From Vibrio sp. VB16 (lineage in GTDB: Bacteria > Pseudomonadota > Gammaproteobacteria > Enterobacterales > Vibrionaceae), in assembly GCF_015594925.2 (NCBI RefSeq), contig NZ_CP087591.1, positions 744,001 through 808,000 of the forward strand: a stretch of 64,000 nt of DNA. Reading direction: 5' to 3'. The notes under the pieces are model-generated. The model had not been told where the DNA came from, ran no database searches, and saw only the letters and a program-made list of their open reading frames with translations. Below are positions 16,463 through 24,358 of this stretch, in pieces. Each line of letters opens with the position of its first letter. Position 1 is the first letter of the stretch. The position numbers and the translations under genes were made by a program.

Positions 16463-17140
16463 TTAAGCAAGCTCTTCAGTTCCTATATTTCCCTTCGCCC
16501 AGATAAGCGCCTGAAGCCTATTTTTTACATTGATTTTTTTAAACACATTGTGCAAATGTGTCTTCACTGTATTCTCGCTGACAAATAATTTTTCAGCAAT
16601 CTGAACATTAGAATCACCTTTGCCGATCAGCTTGATGATCTGTTGTTCTCTCTTGGTTAGTTTGCCATAGGAGGAACTGGTTTTTACACTGGTGGTCTTG
16701 CGGTAATGCAGTATATATTGTTGCGCTAGCTTGCGACTTAACCAGAGTTCGCCACGCAATATTTTATCCATCCCCTGAGACAGCAGATGAATGTCATCAC
16801 TGTTATAAAATACACCCACCAAGTTAGTCCAGTTTTTAAGGTCTGAATACTGGCAAGATTTATCACAGTTTATCAACGCTTCCCCGCTGTTGGGGAAGTA
16901 AGCATCTCGACATGCAGCGTACCTTTCTAGTCGCTCTTCGGAACAGACACTCATATCAATCACAACCAAGCCCTTCACTTTTTTACCTTTAATGAACAGT
17001 GACTCTGATAGATTATTAATCGCAATAATATCGATAGAGGTATCGAGTGATTTTTCTAATGCATCCTTTAGCAACGAGGACTGCAGACTATTCTCTGTTA
17101 TGAGTGTAATAGTCTCATAGACTTTTTCTTCATTTTTCAT
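16463..17140 (-). CDS. csgD: CsgD/VpsT-type LuxR-family biofilm regulator with WLSR motif
   Basis: This 225-residue transcription factor has a degenerate receiver-like N-terminal domain (about 10-125) and a LuxR-type helix-turn-helix (about 158-215: TKREQQIIKLIGKGDSNVQIA, SENTVKTHLHNVFKKI). Residues 133-136 read WLSR. VpsT of V. cholerae uses a W-[FLM]-[TS]-R motif at the same place to bind c-di-GMP, while E. coli CsgD has YFTR there. Direct c-di-GMP sensing is therefore plausible here (inference). It faces csgEFG across a terminator and most likely controls the divergent curli operons. VpsT-like is an equally valid name. Confidence 0.85.
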   Translation of the reverse strand: MKNEEKVYETITLITENSLQSSLLKDALEKSLDTSIDIIAINNLSESLFIKGKKVKGLVVIDMSVCSEERLERYAACRDAYFPNSGEALINCDKSCQYSDLKNWTNLVGVFYNSDDIHLLSQGMDKILRGELWLSRKLAQQYILHYRKTTSVKTSSSYGKLTKREQQIIKLIGKGDSNVQIAEKLFVSENTVKTHLHNVFKKINVKNRLQALIWAKGNIGTEELA

Positions 17141-17453
17141 AACTTCACTATTTTTATTATATAATCCATAGACAACTCATTCCCCCACTAGGGAATACAT
17201 CAAAAATATGAATAGTTAGGATGGAAGTCAAGTTTCATATTTATTAATTATTTGGCATTAGAAAGCAAATTCAGAATGATACTTTTAATATCAACTGGTT
17301 ACCTACAGATCTCATACTTGAGAAGGATAAAACATAGTTAAAAGAGCAAAATTATTGAATCTACTAAACCTAAAGTTCAGGGGTTTCTAATGAAAGTACT
17401 AGTTCTGAAAGCCCTCTAGTTAAGAGCGGTCTTCACTATCATTTATACCTATC
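17141..17453. promoter_or_regulatory. gene-free upstream region of the csgD-type regulator
   Basis: This 313-base AT-rich stretch carries no ORF with a ribosome site that I trust. It must hold the promoter of the csgD-type gene (minus strand), and the length suggests several binding sites. A TGGCAT element at 17253 on the plus strand has wrong spacing and direction for a sigma-54 promoter of this gene. Confidence 0.4.
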
Positions 17454-18002
17454 TCACTCAAACAAATGTGGAAAAAGTTGGCGTTTTTCTTCGTCACTTA
17501 AAGACTCTACCCGTTGGATATTATTCTCTGGGATCGATTCCGGGTCAGGATAATGCTTCAATACCCGTTCCATGCTCTGCTCTCTAATTAGATGGATAAC
17601 GGGCAACGGTGAACGGTTGGTTAGATTCTCATCGTCATCTGGATGGGCTCCACCAAAGCAGTAGTCAGGATGAAACGTAGCAACTTGAAATATTCCTTCC
17701 CAATTTTGTTGCTTAATAAGGGCATCAACCCAATCTAAAAACAAGTTGTAATCATAAAAATCTTGCAACATATCGGGTATCACAACCAGAGTGGTTTCCA
17801 ACTGTTGTGCAGTTGTCGAATCCAAGATCATCAGTTGCGCCAAAATATCTTCTAACAACTTCTCTTCAGTTTCTGCATGAGAAACCTCGATTTTAATCTG
17901 CTTGTTGCGATTCGGTTTCGCGGCAAAAGGGCAAAGGTTGAGCCCAATAACGACCTCTTCTAACCAATGTTGAGTTTGCGTTATTATGTGGTTATCGTTC
18001 AA
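17454..18002 (-). CDS. DUF1415 family protein
   Basis: This is a cytoplasmic protein of 182 residues in the DUF1415 family, whose function is unknown. Family hallmarks seen are the VIGLNLCPFA motif near residue 20, a DxxxDYNLFLDW segment, FQVATFHPDYCFGG and a closing NRSPLPVIHLIREQSM block. Conserved Cys, His and Asp residues hint at an enzyme, but no reaction is known to me. It is the last gene of a run hydrolase, MFS transporter, DUF1415, with only eight bases from the transporter stop. Confidence 0.85.
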   Translation of the reverse strand: MNDNHIITQTQHWLEEVVIGLNLCPFAAKPNRNKQIKIEVSHAETEEKLLEDILAQLMILDSTTAQQLETTLVVIPDMLQDFYDYNLFLDWVDALIKQQNWEGIFQVATFHPDYCFGGAHPDDDENLTNRSPLPVIHLIREQSMERVLKHYPDPESIPENNIQRVESLSDEEKRQLFPHLFE

Positions 18003-18010
18003 AGTATCTC

Positions 18011-19198
18011 CTACGAAAGCGTTTTGTTCTGGTTATGTTTAAGCAAATAACACAAAGAGAATATAGCCAAGCATAGCAGTGTACCACCCGCCATCACGGC
18101 TAACCACGCTCCGTGCTGCCAACAATAAATAAGAAAAAATCCCCCTAAACTACCACCAACGTAATAATGAACCAAATAGAGTGCTGTTGCTGTCGCTTTC
18201 GCCGTTATCGCTTTTTGACTTACCCAACCGTAGGCAAGTGCATGCGTAAAAAAAGCGCCGCTACTGATCAATAACAGCCCACAAAGCATAAATGGAATGC
18301 TATCAAAGTAAGCCAGAAACATGCCTAAACCTGTAGTAATAGTGCCTAAAACCATTCCGGTAATGGGATGTCTCTTCGCCGCCCATTTTCCACTATAACC
18401 AGAACTAAGCGTACCAGATAAGTAACAGAGGAAGGTAAGAGAAGTAAGGCTAGAGGGTAAGTTATAAGGTTCATCAGACAGCCTAAATCCGATCACTGAA
18501 AACAGATTAACGAAAAGAGCAAAATTAAAACCACCGATGAGCATGGCAAACCAGACTTCTCGATTTCTCAGATGTTGTATCAACTGGCGATTGTGGTGGA
18601 AAAACACCCCTCGTTGCGGTTTAAAGTGTTTTTGCGCAGGAAGGTTCTTCAGTACCGCAAAACCACCCGCTAACGTTGCTATTGCAATAATAATCGCGGC
18701 GACTTGCCAACTGAAAAAATCGGTGAGCACGCCACCGACGATTCTTCCAGTAATACCACCTAGAGAGTTAGCGGCGATATACCCTCCTACGGCTTGTGTT
18801 AGCGCCGCTGGAGACATCTCCTCTGCCATATACGCAACGGCAACAGAAGCGAAGGCAGCCAACGCTACTCCCATGGATGCTCGTGCGATAACCATGCTAT
18901 AAAAACTCGAATCTACCAGCATGATGATATTGATGATAGGCGGAACAAAAAGCCCGATTAGCATCACTTTTTTTCGGCCAAAGGATTCAGAAACTAATGC
19001 CCAAGGTACAAGAAATAGAGACAGGGTTAAGGTCGTTGAAGCGAATATCCAGTTCACCTGAGTCGCACTGATAGCAAGTTCTTTAGCGAGGTGAGGCAGA
19101 ATAGGTTGGAAAAGGTAGAGATTACAAAAAATAAGAAACGAGCCCAACGCCATAGTAACGCTGACCTTTTTGTACTCATTGCTACCAAATTCGATCAT
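18011..19198 (-). CDS. MFS transporter, YnfM-like
   Basis: This is an inner-membrane major facilitator protein of 395 residues with about 12 hydrophobic segments. The loop between segments 2 and 3 carries the MFS motif SESFGRKKVMLIG (family form G-x3-D-x2-G-R-R). The sequence resembles the YnfM-type efflux branch (ANSLGGITGRIVGGVLTDF). The substrate is unknown. It starts 13 bases after the stop of the hydrolase gene, and the DUF1415 gene follows, so the three form an operon. Confidence 0.85.
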   Translation of the reverse strand: MIEFGSNEYKKVSVTMALGSFLIFCNLYLFQPILPHLAKELAISATQVNWIFASTTLTLSLFLVPWALVSESFGRKKVMLIGLFVPPIINIIMLVDSSFYSMVIARASMGVALAAFASVAVAYMAEEMSPAALTQAVGGYIAANSLGGITGRIVGGVLTDFFSWQVAAIIIAIATLAGGFAVLKNLPAQKHFKPQRGVFFHHNRQLIQHLRNREVWFAMLIGGFNFALFVNLFSVIGFRLSDEPYNLPSSLTSLTFLCYLSGTLSSGYSGKWAAKRHPITGMVLGTITTGLGMFLAYFDSIPFMLCGLLLISSGAFFTHALAYGWVSQKAITAKATATALYLVHYYVGGSLGGFFLIYCWQHGAWLAVMAGGTLLCLAIFSLCYLLKHNQNKTLS

Positions 19199-19211
19199 AC
19201 AGAACCGTTAC

Positions 19212-20057
19212 CTAAATCAATCGATCAAAACTATCCATCACTTGTTGGCATTTCATCACTCGCCCATGACCTTGTCCAGTTGTTGCAACTAACGTCACTT
19301 TCCCCCCTTCTTCCGATGCCTGCTTAGAAACCGAAAATTTCGTAAATTTATCGCCCTCATCGTGCACAATGATAGTTTGAGCATCTCGGTTCAGTAAGTG
19401 TTGATACGGGTCAATAATATGGATAGGGTAATGATATTGCTGGGATATTTCTGTGACAACGTCTTTAAATAACTTTATTGAATAACCTGACCGCTCAACG
19501 CTGCCAAATAAATTGTCTAAATAGTCTAATACCGGAGCAATCAGAAGCATTGGACAGTTCGCTATTTTTACATGTTTACACTCAAGCGCTGATGCCGTTC
19601 CCATGCTGTGACCTACAAGCCCTGCCACTTCATTCACACTATCTAGTACCTTCTCTAGGCAATAAACAAACACAGGAATATGCCCATAAGCACCGCCGCT
19701 TTTACCATGTCCTGGATGATCGTAAGCAAATGCAGTAAAGCCTTTTGACGCGATATGTTCCATCAGCGGATAGAATTGACTAGAGGTACCGGACCAACCG
19801 TGCGTAAGGACCCATGTTGGACCACTTCCCAACAAATAGGTCTTAATTACCCCTTCAGACGTTTCAACTTCGCCGTGCACCAACCCTTCTGGTTCATCAT
19901 TGAATGGCCGATTTCTTATGGGCGTAAGCAGTAACTTTCTGGCGGTTTTTTTTGCATGATTAGGGGCAATAGTATGGTGAAGACGAGTCGTTACATTGAT
20001 CAGTTTTTTCTTAATACTAAACTTGCCTGCTGTATTGAAGTAAATTTTCCCACTCAC
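19212..20057 (-). CDS. alpha/beta hydrolase
   Basis: This is a 281-residue alpha/beta-hydrolase-fold enzyme. The oxyanion segment THGWSGTSSQF, the nucleophile elbow GHSMG with the catalytic serine, a likely acid in VHDEGDKF and a catalytic histidine in GQGHGRVM make a full triad. No signal peptide is seen, so it is probably cytoplasmic. The substrate is unknown; an esterase or lipase-like activity is the family's norm. It is the first gene of an operon with an MFS transporter and DUF1415, divergent from the AEC transporter. Confidence 0.85.
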   Translation of the reverse strand: MSGKIYFNTAGKFSIKKKLINVTTRLHHTIAPNHAKKTARKLLLTPIRNRPFNDEPEGLVHGEVETSEGVIKTYLLGSGPTWVLTHGWSGTSSQFYPLMEHIASKGFTAFAYDHPGHGKSGGAYGHIPVFVYCLEKVLDSVNEVAGLVGHSMGTASALECKHVKIANCPMLLIAPVLDYLDNLFGSVERSGYSIKLFKDVVTEISQQYHYPIHIIDPYQHLLNRDAQTIIVHDEGDKFTKFSVSKQASEEGGKVTLVATTGQGHGRVMKCQQVMDSFDRLI

Positions 20058-20229
20058 GTTACTACCTACTTTATTTCCGCCAATTTTAGACTGAATGCAC
20101 TATATCAGTTTAGCTTTAAAGTTCTAGTAACATTTTCGAAACATCTTGATTTTTGATCTCAGTTTTCATTCGTTGATAGGTATGCAACAATGACAAACCG
20201 CGATAAATCACTCCCCCAAAAGGATTTTT

Positions 20230-21189
20230 ATGGGCAGCTTTATTGAACAGTTACTGTTTTCCGTCTCTATCACTGGGCCTATTTGTCTTATGTTATTGCT
20301 TGGTGTGGTATTCAAACGCATCGCACTTATCAATGATTCATTTATTGATGTTGCTTCAAAACTTGTTTTTCAAGTCACACTGCCAGCCCTGTTGTTTTTG
20401 AGTATTGTTGGCTCAGAACACGATTTTTCCAATAGTACGGCGCTCATCGGGTACGGCATCACAGCCAATCTCATCTTCTTTATTCTCGTTTTCATCTTAA
20501 CGAAACGTCTCTTCCCCCATTCAGACGACAACGGCGTAACAATCCAAGGGAGCTACAGAGCAAACACGGCAATTATTGGACTGGCTTATATCGCCAATGC
20601 TTACGGCGACACTGGTGTTGCCCTTGCCGCTATTTATGTGGCACCAATGACTATCTTGTACAATATTCTTGCGGTTATCGCATTAAGCCCAAAACAAGAT
20701 GAAGGCAGCCGTTTTCAAGCTGTGGGAGTCATCATTAAAACCATCACTAGGAACCCACTAGTGATCTCTATCATGCTTGGTTTAGCGTTCTATTTCTTGG
20801 CCGTACCCGTGCCAAATATGGTCATGGATGCTGGTCAATATTTTGCTCGAATGACGCTACCCCTGGCGCTGCTGTGTACAGGAGGGTCATTGAATATGAA
20901 ATCCCTCAAAAACGACCAGCTGACGACCTGGTTTGCTACCATTAATAAGCTGATTATTGCCCCACTGTTGATAACCGTTACTGCCGTTTTTTTTGGTTTC
21001 CGAGGCGTGGAGTTAGGCATTATCTTCTTTATGAGCTCCGCACCAACAGCCGCAGCGAGTTACGTCATGGCGAGAGCGATGGGTGGAAACGCTTCATTAG
21101 CGGCAAATATCATTGCACTGACTACTGTCGCCTCACTTTTTAGTTGCACTTTAGGGATCTTTATTCTTTCAAGCCTAAACTTGATGTAA
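20230..21189 (+). CDS. AEC family (auxin efflux carrier-like) transporter
   Basis: This 319-residue inner-membrane protein has about ten hydrophobic segments in two inverted halves, as in the AEC/BASS-like fold. Motifs seen are SYRANTAIIGLAY and SSAPTAAASYVMARAMGG, the family's signature near the C-terminus. Bacterial members export or exchange small organic acids such as malate; this one's substrate is unknown. The ribosome site AAGGA lies ahead of the ATG at 20230. It is divergent from the hydrolase operon across 172 bases. Confidence 0.88.
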   Translation: MGSFIEQLLFSVSITGPICLMLLLGVVFKRIALINDSFIDVASKLVFQVTLPALLFLSIVGSEHDFSNSTALIGYGITANLIFFILVFILTKRLFPHSDDNGVTIQGSYRANTAIIGLAYIANAYGDTGVALAAIYVAPMTILYNILAVIALSPKQDEGSRFQAVGVIIKTITRNPLVISIMLGLAFYFLAVPVPNMVMDAGQYFARMTLPLALLCTGGSLNMKSLKNDQLTTWFATINKLIIAPLLITVTAVFFGFRGVELGIIFFMSSAPTAAASYVMARAMGGNASLAANIIALTTVASLFSCTLGIFILSSLNLM

Positions 21190-21284
21190 TACCAAGCCAA
21201 GTACATGTGTGATCAAACGGATACCGCGCGACTTAGACGATATCCACCTTTAATTTCAGTTACGTTATGCAAGGATAGGCAAAA

Positions 21285-21899
21285 TTGCACAGTCGAGTTG
21301 GTTTGATTTGGTTGATACTTCTTTCCCTTTTGCCCGCATCCAATGTGCTAGCTGAAGAGCCCTGGCAGCCAGTATTGACCGATAATGACATCATAATCCA
21401 TAAGCGAGAAAGGCAGATTGGGTTAATTGAGATCCGAGCTCAAATGGTCACCATGACCTCTTTGGAAGCCTGCATGAGAATTTTGAGCGACGCAGAAAGC
21501 GTATCGAAATGGGTTGCTCACGCTAAAGAAGCGACAATCCTAAAAAGAATTTCACCTAACGAATATTTGGTTCAAACCATATTTTCCGCCCCGTGGCCTA
21601 CCTCTAACAGGGACATGATTACCTATTCTACGATCTCCCAACCTGATAAAAACACACTGATACTTACGGTAAAAGACGCCCATCAATCCTTGCCTAAACA
21701 AACTGGATTAGTTCGAATGACCGATGTGCAGGCAAATTGGACGGTGCAGAAACTCAGCAATGGTATGACTCATATCTCATATACTGCTTATGCAAACCCT
21801 AATGGAATAATACCCGTGTGGCTGGCAAATGAGCTCACAATAGGCAGCGTGTCCGCAACGTTTCAAAACCTAAAAAAACGCCTCCCACTTTATCAGTAG
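21285..21899 (+). CDS. exported START-domain (SRPBCC) protein
   Basis: This 204-residue protein has a signal peptide (about 1-23, ending VLAEEPW) and a START-type lipid-binding domain. The domain shows WVAHAKEATILKRIS, the WPTSNRDMITYS segment and a final amphipathic helix. The best start is a TTG at 21285 behind AAGGATAGG, because the nearest ATG (21267) hits a stop at once. Members probably bind a lipid or other hydrophobic ligand in the periplasm; the ligand is unknown. Its 3' end overlaps the terminator of the convergent glgB gene. Confidence 0.8.
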   Translation: MHSRVGLIWLILLSLLPASNVLAEEPWQPVLTDNDIIIHKRERQIGLIEIRAQMVTMTSLEACMRILSDAESVSKWVAHAKEATILKRISPNEYLVQTIFSAPWPTSNRDMITYSTISQPDKNTLILTVKDAHQSLPKQTGLVRMTDVQANWTVQKLSNGMTHISYTAYANPNGIIPVWLANELTIGSVSATFQNLKKRLPLYQ

Positions 21900-21907
21900 A
21901 AGGCGTT
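21871..21907 (-). terminator. glgB terminator
   Basis: On the minus strand AACGCCT (21901-21907) pairs with AGGCGTT (21877-21883), followed by seven T. The hairpin overlaps the last codons of the convergent START-domain gene, so transcripts of the two genes are antisense at their ends. Confidence 0.7.
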
Positions 21908-21942
21908 ATCCATACAACACAGTGTCAATGTATTCAGTATAC

Positions 21943-24123
21943 TTACACTAATTTATAAAATAGCGTCGACAACGGAGGAAGATGTAAAGACAGTGAGTCA
22001 TTTAAACCCTCGCTTTCTACCTTGTCCGTTTTCACTGACTTAAGCACTTCAAAACCACTGCCATTGTATTTCTCATCATCAGTGTTCAGCAACAACTCGT
22101 ACATACCTTTATTAGGAACACCTAAGCGGAAACCCTCATGCGGTACAGGAGTAAAGTTGGTGATCACAAGTATGCGCTCACCAGATTCACTGATACGTTC
22201 ATGCGCCAAAATACTGGCATCGTCTGCGTCTTGCAAACGCCACTCAAAGCCTTTTGGATCACAATCTTGATCGTGCATCGCGGGTTCACCGCTATACAAG
22301 TGATTTAAATCACGAGTAAGTGCTTGCACACCCTGGTGACGAGAAAATTCAAGCAAATGCCACTCTAATTGTTCATCATGATTCCACTCTGAAGTTTGAC
22401 CAAACTCCGTGCCCATGAAGTTCAATTTCTTACCTGGCTGACCATACATATAACCCAAATACGCTCTCAAGTTAGCGGTCTGTTGCCATTCATCACCCGG
22501 CATTTTGTTATGGATCGAACGCTTACCATAAACCACCTCATCATGAGAGAGTGACAACACGTAGTTCTCACTGTGTGCATAGATAAGAGGGAATGTGATG
22601 GTGTTGTGATGATATTTTCGATGAACAGGATCTTCTTGCACGTAAGACAAGCTATCGTGCATCCAACCCATATTCCACTTAAACCCGAAGCCTAAACCAC
22701 CCATAAATGTAGGTGCGGAAACACCTGGGAAAGCCGTTGATTCTTCAGCAATTGTCATTGCATTCGGGAAATGTCGGTATACCTCTTCGTTTACCCATTT
22801 AAACATCGCTATTGCATCGTAGTTTTCATTACCGCCATCTTGGTTTGGAATCCATTGGTCATGGCTACGAGAATAATCTAAGTAAAGAGTCGAAGCGACA
22901 GCATCCACACGAATACCATCAATATGGAACTGTTCAAACCAATAGAGCGCATTCGATACTAAGAAACGACGAACGTGCTCGCGACCTACATCATATATGT
23001 ATGAATTCCAGTCTTGATGCCAACCACGGCGAGGATCGGGATCGTGATACAGTGGCGTGCCATCAAAGTTAGCCAAACCATGGCTATCGGCAGGATAGTG
23101 AGCAGGAACCCAATCGAGTACGACACCAATACCAGCCTCGTGACATGCATCCACAAAAAATTTAAAGTCATCGGGTGAACCAAAACGACTTGTTGGGGCA
23201 AATAGGCCAACAGGTTGATAGCCCCAAGAACCATAGAATGGATACTCTGAAATAGGCATCAACTCTACATGGGTATAACCTAAGTCACTCAGATACGGAA
23301 CCAATTCAGCGGCTAATTCACGATAGTTGAGAAAGTTACCTTCCTTATTTCGCTTCCATGAACCGGCGTGCAACTCATAAAAAGAGAGCGCTTCTTTTCG
23401 TTTCTCGGTGACTTCTCTGCCCTGCCATTTCTGGTCCTTCCAATCGTAGCGATTATGATCGTAAACCACAGAAGAAAAGGAAGGGTACTGCTCGGCATGA
23501 AAACCCCATGGATCCGCTTTGTGCGGTAAATCTTCACCATTAGGACCTTTAATCTCATATTTATACTGAGCACCTTCTGGCAGATCAGGGACGAATAACC
23601 CCCAAATACCATAATCTAAACGCTGCATAGGATTGCGACGGCCATCCCATGAGTTAAACGGACCGATAAGGCTGACCGCGGAGGCATGCGGGGCATAAAC
23701 TAAGAAACGAGTACCGTTCACTTGTTCGCCATCACGCTCCATGGTAACTAATTGTGCACCCATGTAATGATACATTTTAACAGGGGAATGCAGCTCTTCG
23801 AATTCTCTATATAATCCGTGATATTGGTAAGGGTCATCGAGGATTTGCTCTGTTCCATTCCAATCCACAGCCAATTTATAATGCGTAAATCTTAAATCCC
23901 TGTCTTGCTTTAAGACAAAACCATCGCCACTGATTCTTTCTAGTTCTACGCGAGGCTCATCACCCACAACTAACTCAACTTTACTCGCGCCTGGTATCCA
24001 AACTCGTAAAGGAACATTGTCGGCATGATGATACGGCCCTAAGAATGAAAACGGATCCGCAAATGCTGCTTTAGAAAGCTGATCAAACGTTTGTGTTTCT
24101 TTTGAAATCTCTGTTTTTTTCAA
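21943..24123 (-). CDS. glgB: 1,4-alpha-glucan branching enzyme GlgB
   Basis: This enzyme forms alpha-1,6 branches in glycogen. It is 726 residues, like E. coli GlgB (728). An N-terminal CBM48-type module (FLVYAPHASAVSLIGPFNSWDG) precedes the GH13 barrel. The nucleophile aspartate is in IDGIRVDAVAS, the acid/base glutamate in TIAEEST, and the transition-state aspartate in LSHDEVVYGKRS. The gene lies after malPQ but is split from malQ by a terminator, so it probably has its own promoter in the 134 bases upstream. The family role is glycogen synthesis in the cytoplasm. Confidence 0.95.
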   Translation of the reverse strand: MKKTEISKETQTFDQLSKAAFADPFSFLGPYHHADNVPLRVWIPGASKVELVVGDEPRVELERISGDGFVLKQDRDLRFTHYKLAVDWNGTEQILDDPYQYHGLYREFEELHSPVKMYHYMGAQLVTMERDGEQVNGTRFLVYAPHASAVSLIGPFNSWDGRRNPMQRLDYGIWGLFVPDLPEGAQYKYEIKGPNGEDLPHKADPWGFHAEQYPSFSSVVYDHNRYDWKDQKWQGREVTEKRKEALSFYELHAGSWKRNKEGNFLNYRELAAELVPYLSDLGYTHVELMPISEYPFYGSWGYQPVGLFAPTSRFGSPDDFKFFVDACHEAGIGVVLDWVPAHYPADSHGLANFDGTPLYHDPDPRRGWHQDWNSYIYDVGREHVRRFLVSNALYWFEQFHIDGIRVDAVASTLYLDYSRSHDQWIPNQDGGNENYDAIAMFKWVNEEVYRHFPNAMTIAEESTAFPGVSAPTFMGGLGFGFKWNMGWMHDSLSYVQEDPVHRKYHHNTITFPLIYAHSENYVLSLSHDEVVYGKRSIHNKMPGDEWQQTANLRAYLGYMYGQPGKKLNFMGTEFGQTSEWNHDEQLEWHLLEFSRHQGVQALTRDLNHLYSGEPAMHDQDCDPKGFEWRLQDADDASILAHERISESGERILVITNFTPVPHEGFRLGVPNKGMYELLLNTDDEKYNGSGFEVLKSVKTDKVESEGLNDSLSLHLPPLSTLFYKLV

Positions 24124-24257
24124 CTGTCGTCTCCCGATGCAATAATATTTATTCTCACATTGTCTTCTTTAATCACTAATAATAGACAGACTAAAGTGAG
24201 AATTTCCCATAACTGATAAAGCACTAACAACTAACGTAAGTTAATATTTCTTACTTA

Positions 24258-24286
24258 CCAAAAAATACCCGCTAAAAGCGGGTATT
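24258..24286 (-). terminator. malPQ terminator
   Basis: On the minus strand AATACCCGCT and AGCGGGTATT (24277-24286 and 24264-24273) form a ten-base stem with a TTT loop, followed by a T-run. It ends malPQ transcripts before glgB. Confidence 0.85.
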
Positions 24287-24358
24287 AGCGAATCCCATTC
24301 TATCGGACTCTCGGAAAATGTGGAGTGACTTGATCGATATTTTCTACGAGAAATTGAC

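Noticed and set aside
17253..17268. sigma-54 promoter TGGCAT...GC upstream of the csgD-type gene
   Set aside because: GG and GC are nine bases apart instead of ten, and the element faces away from the gene.
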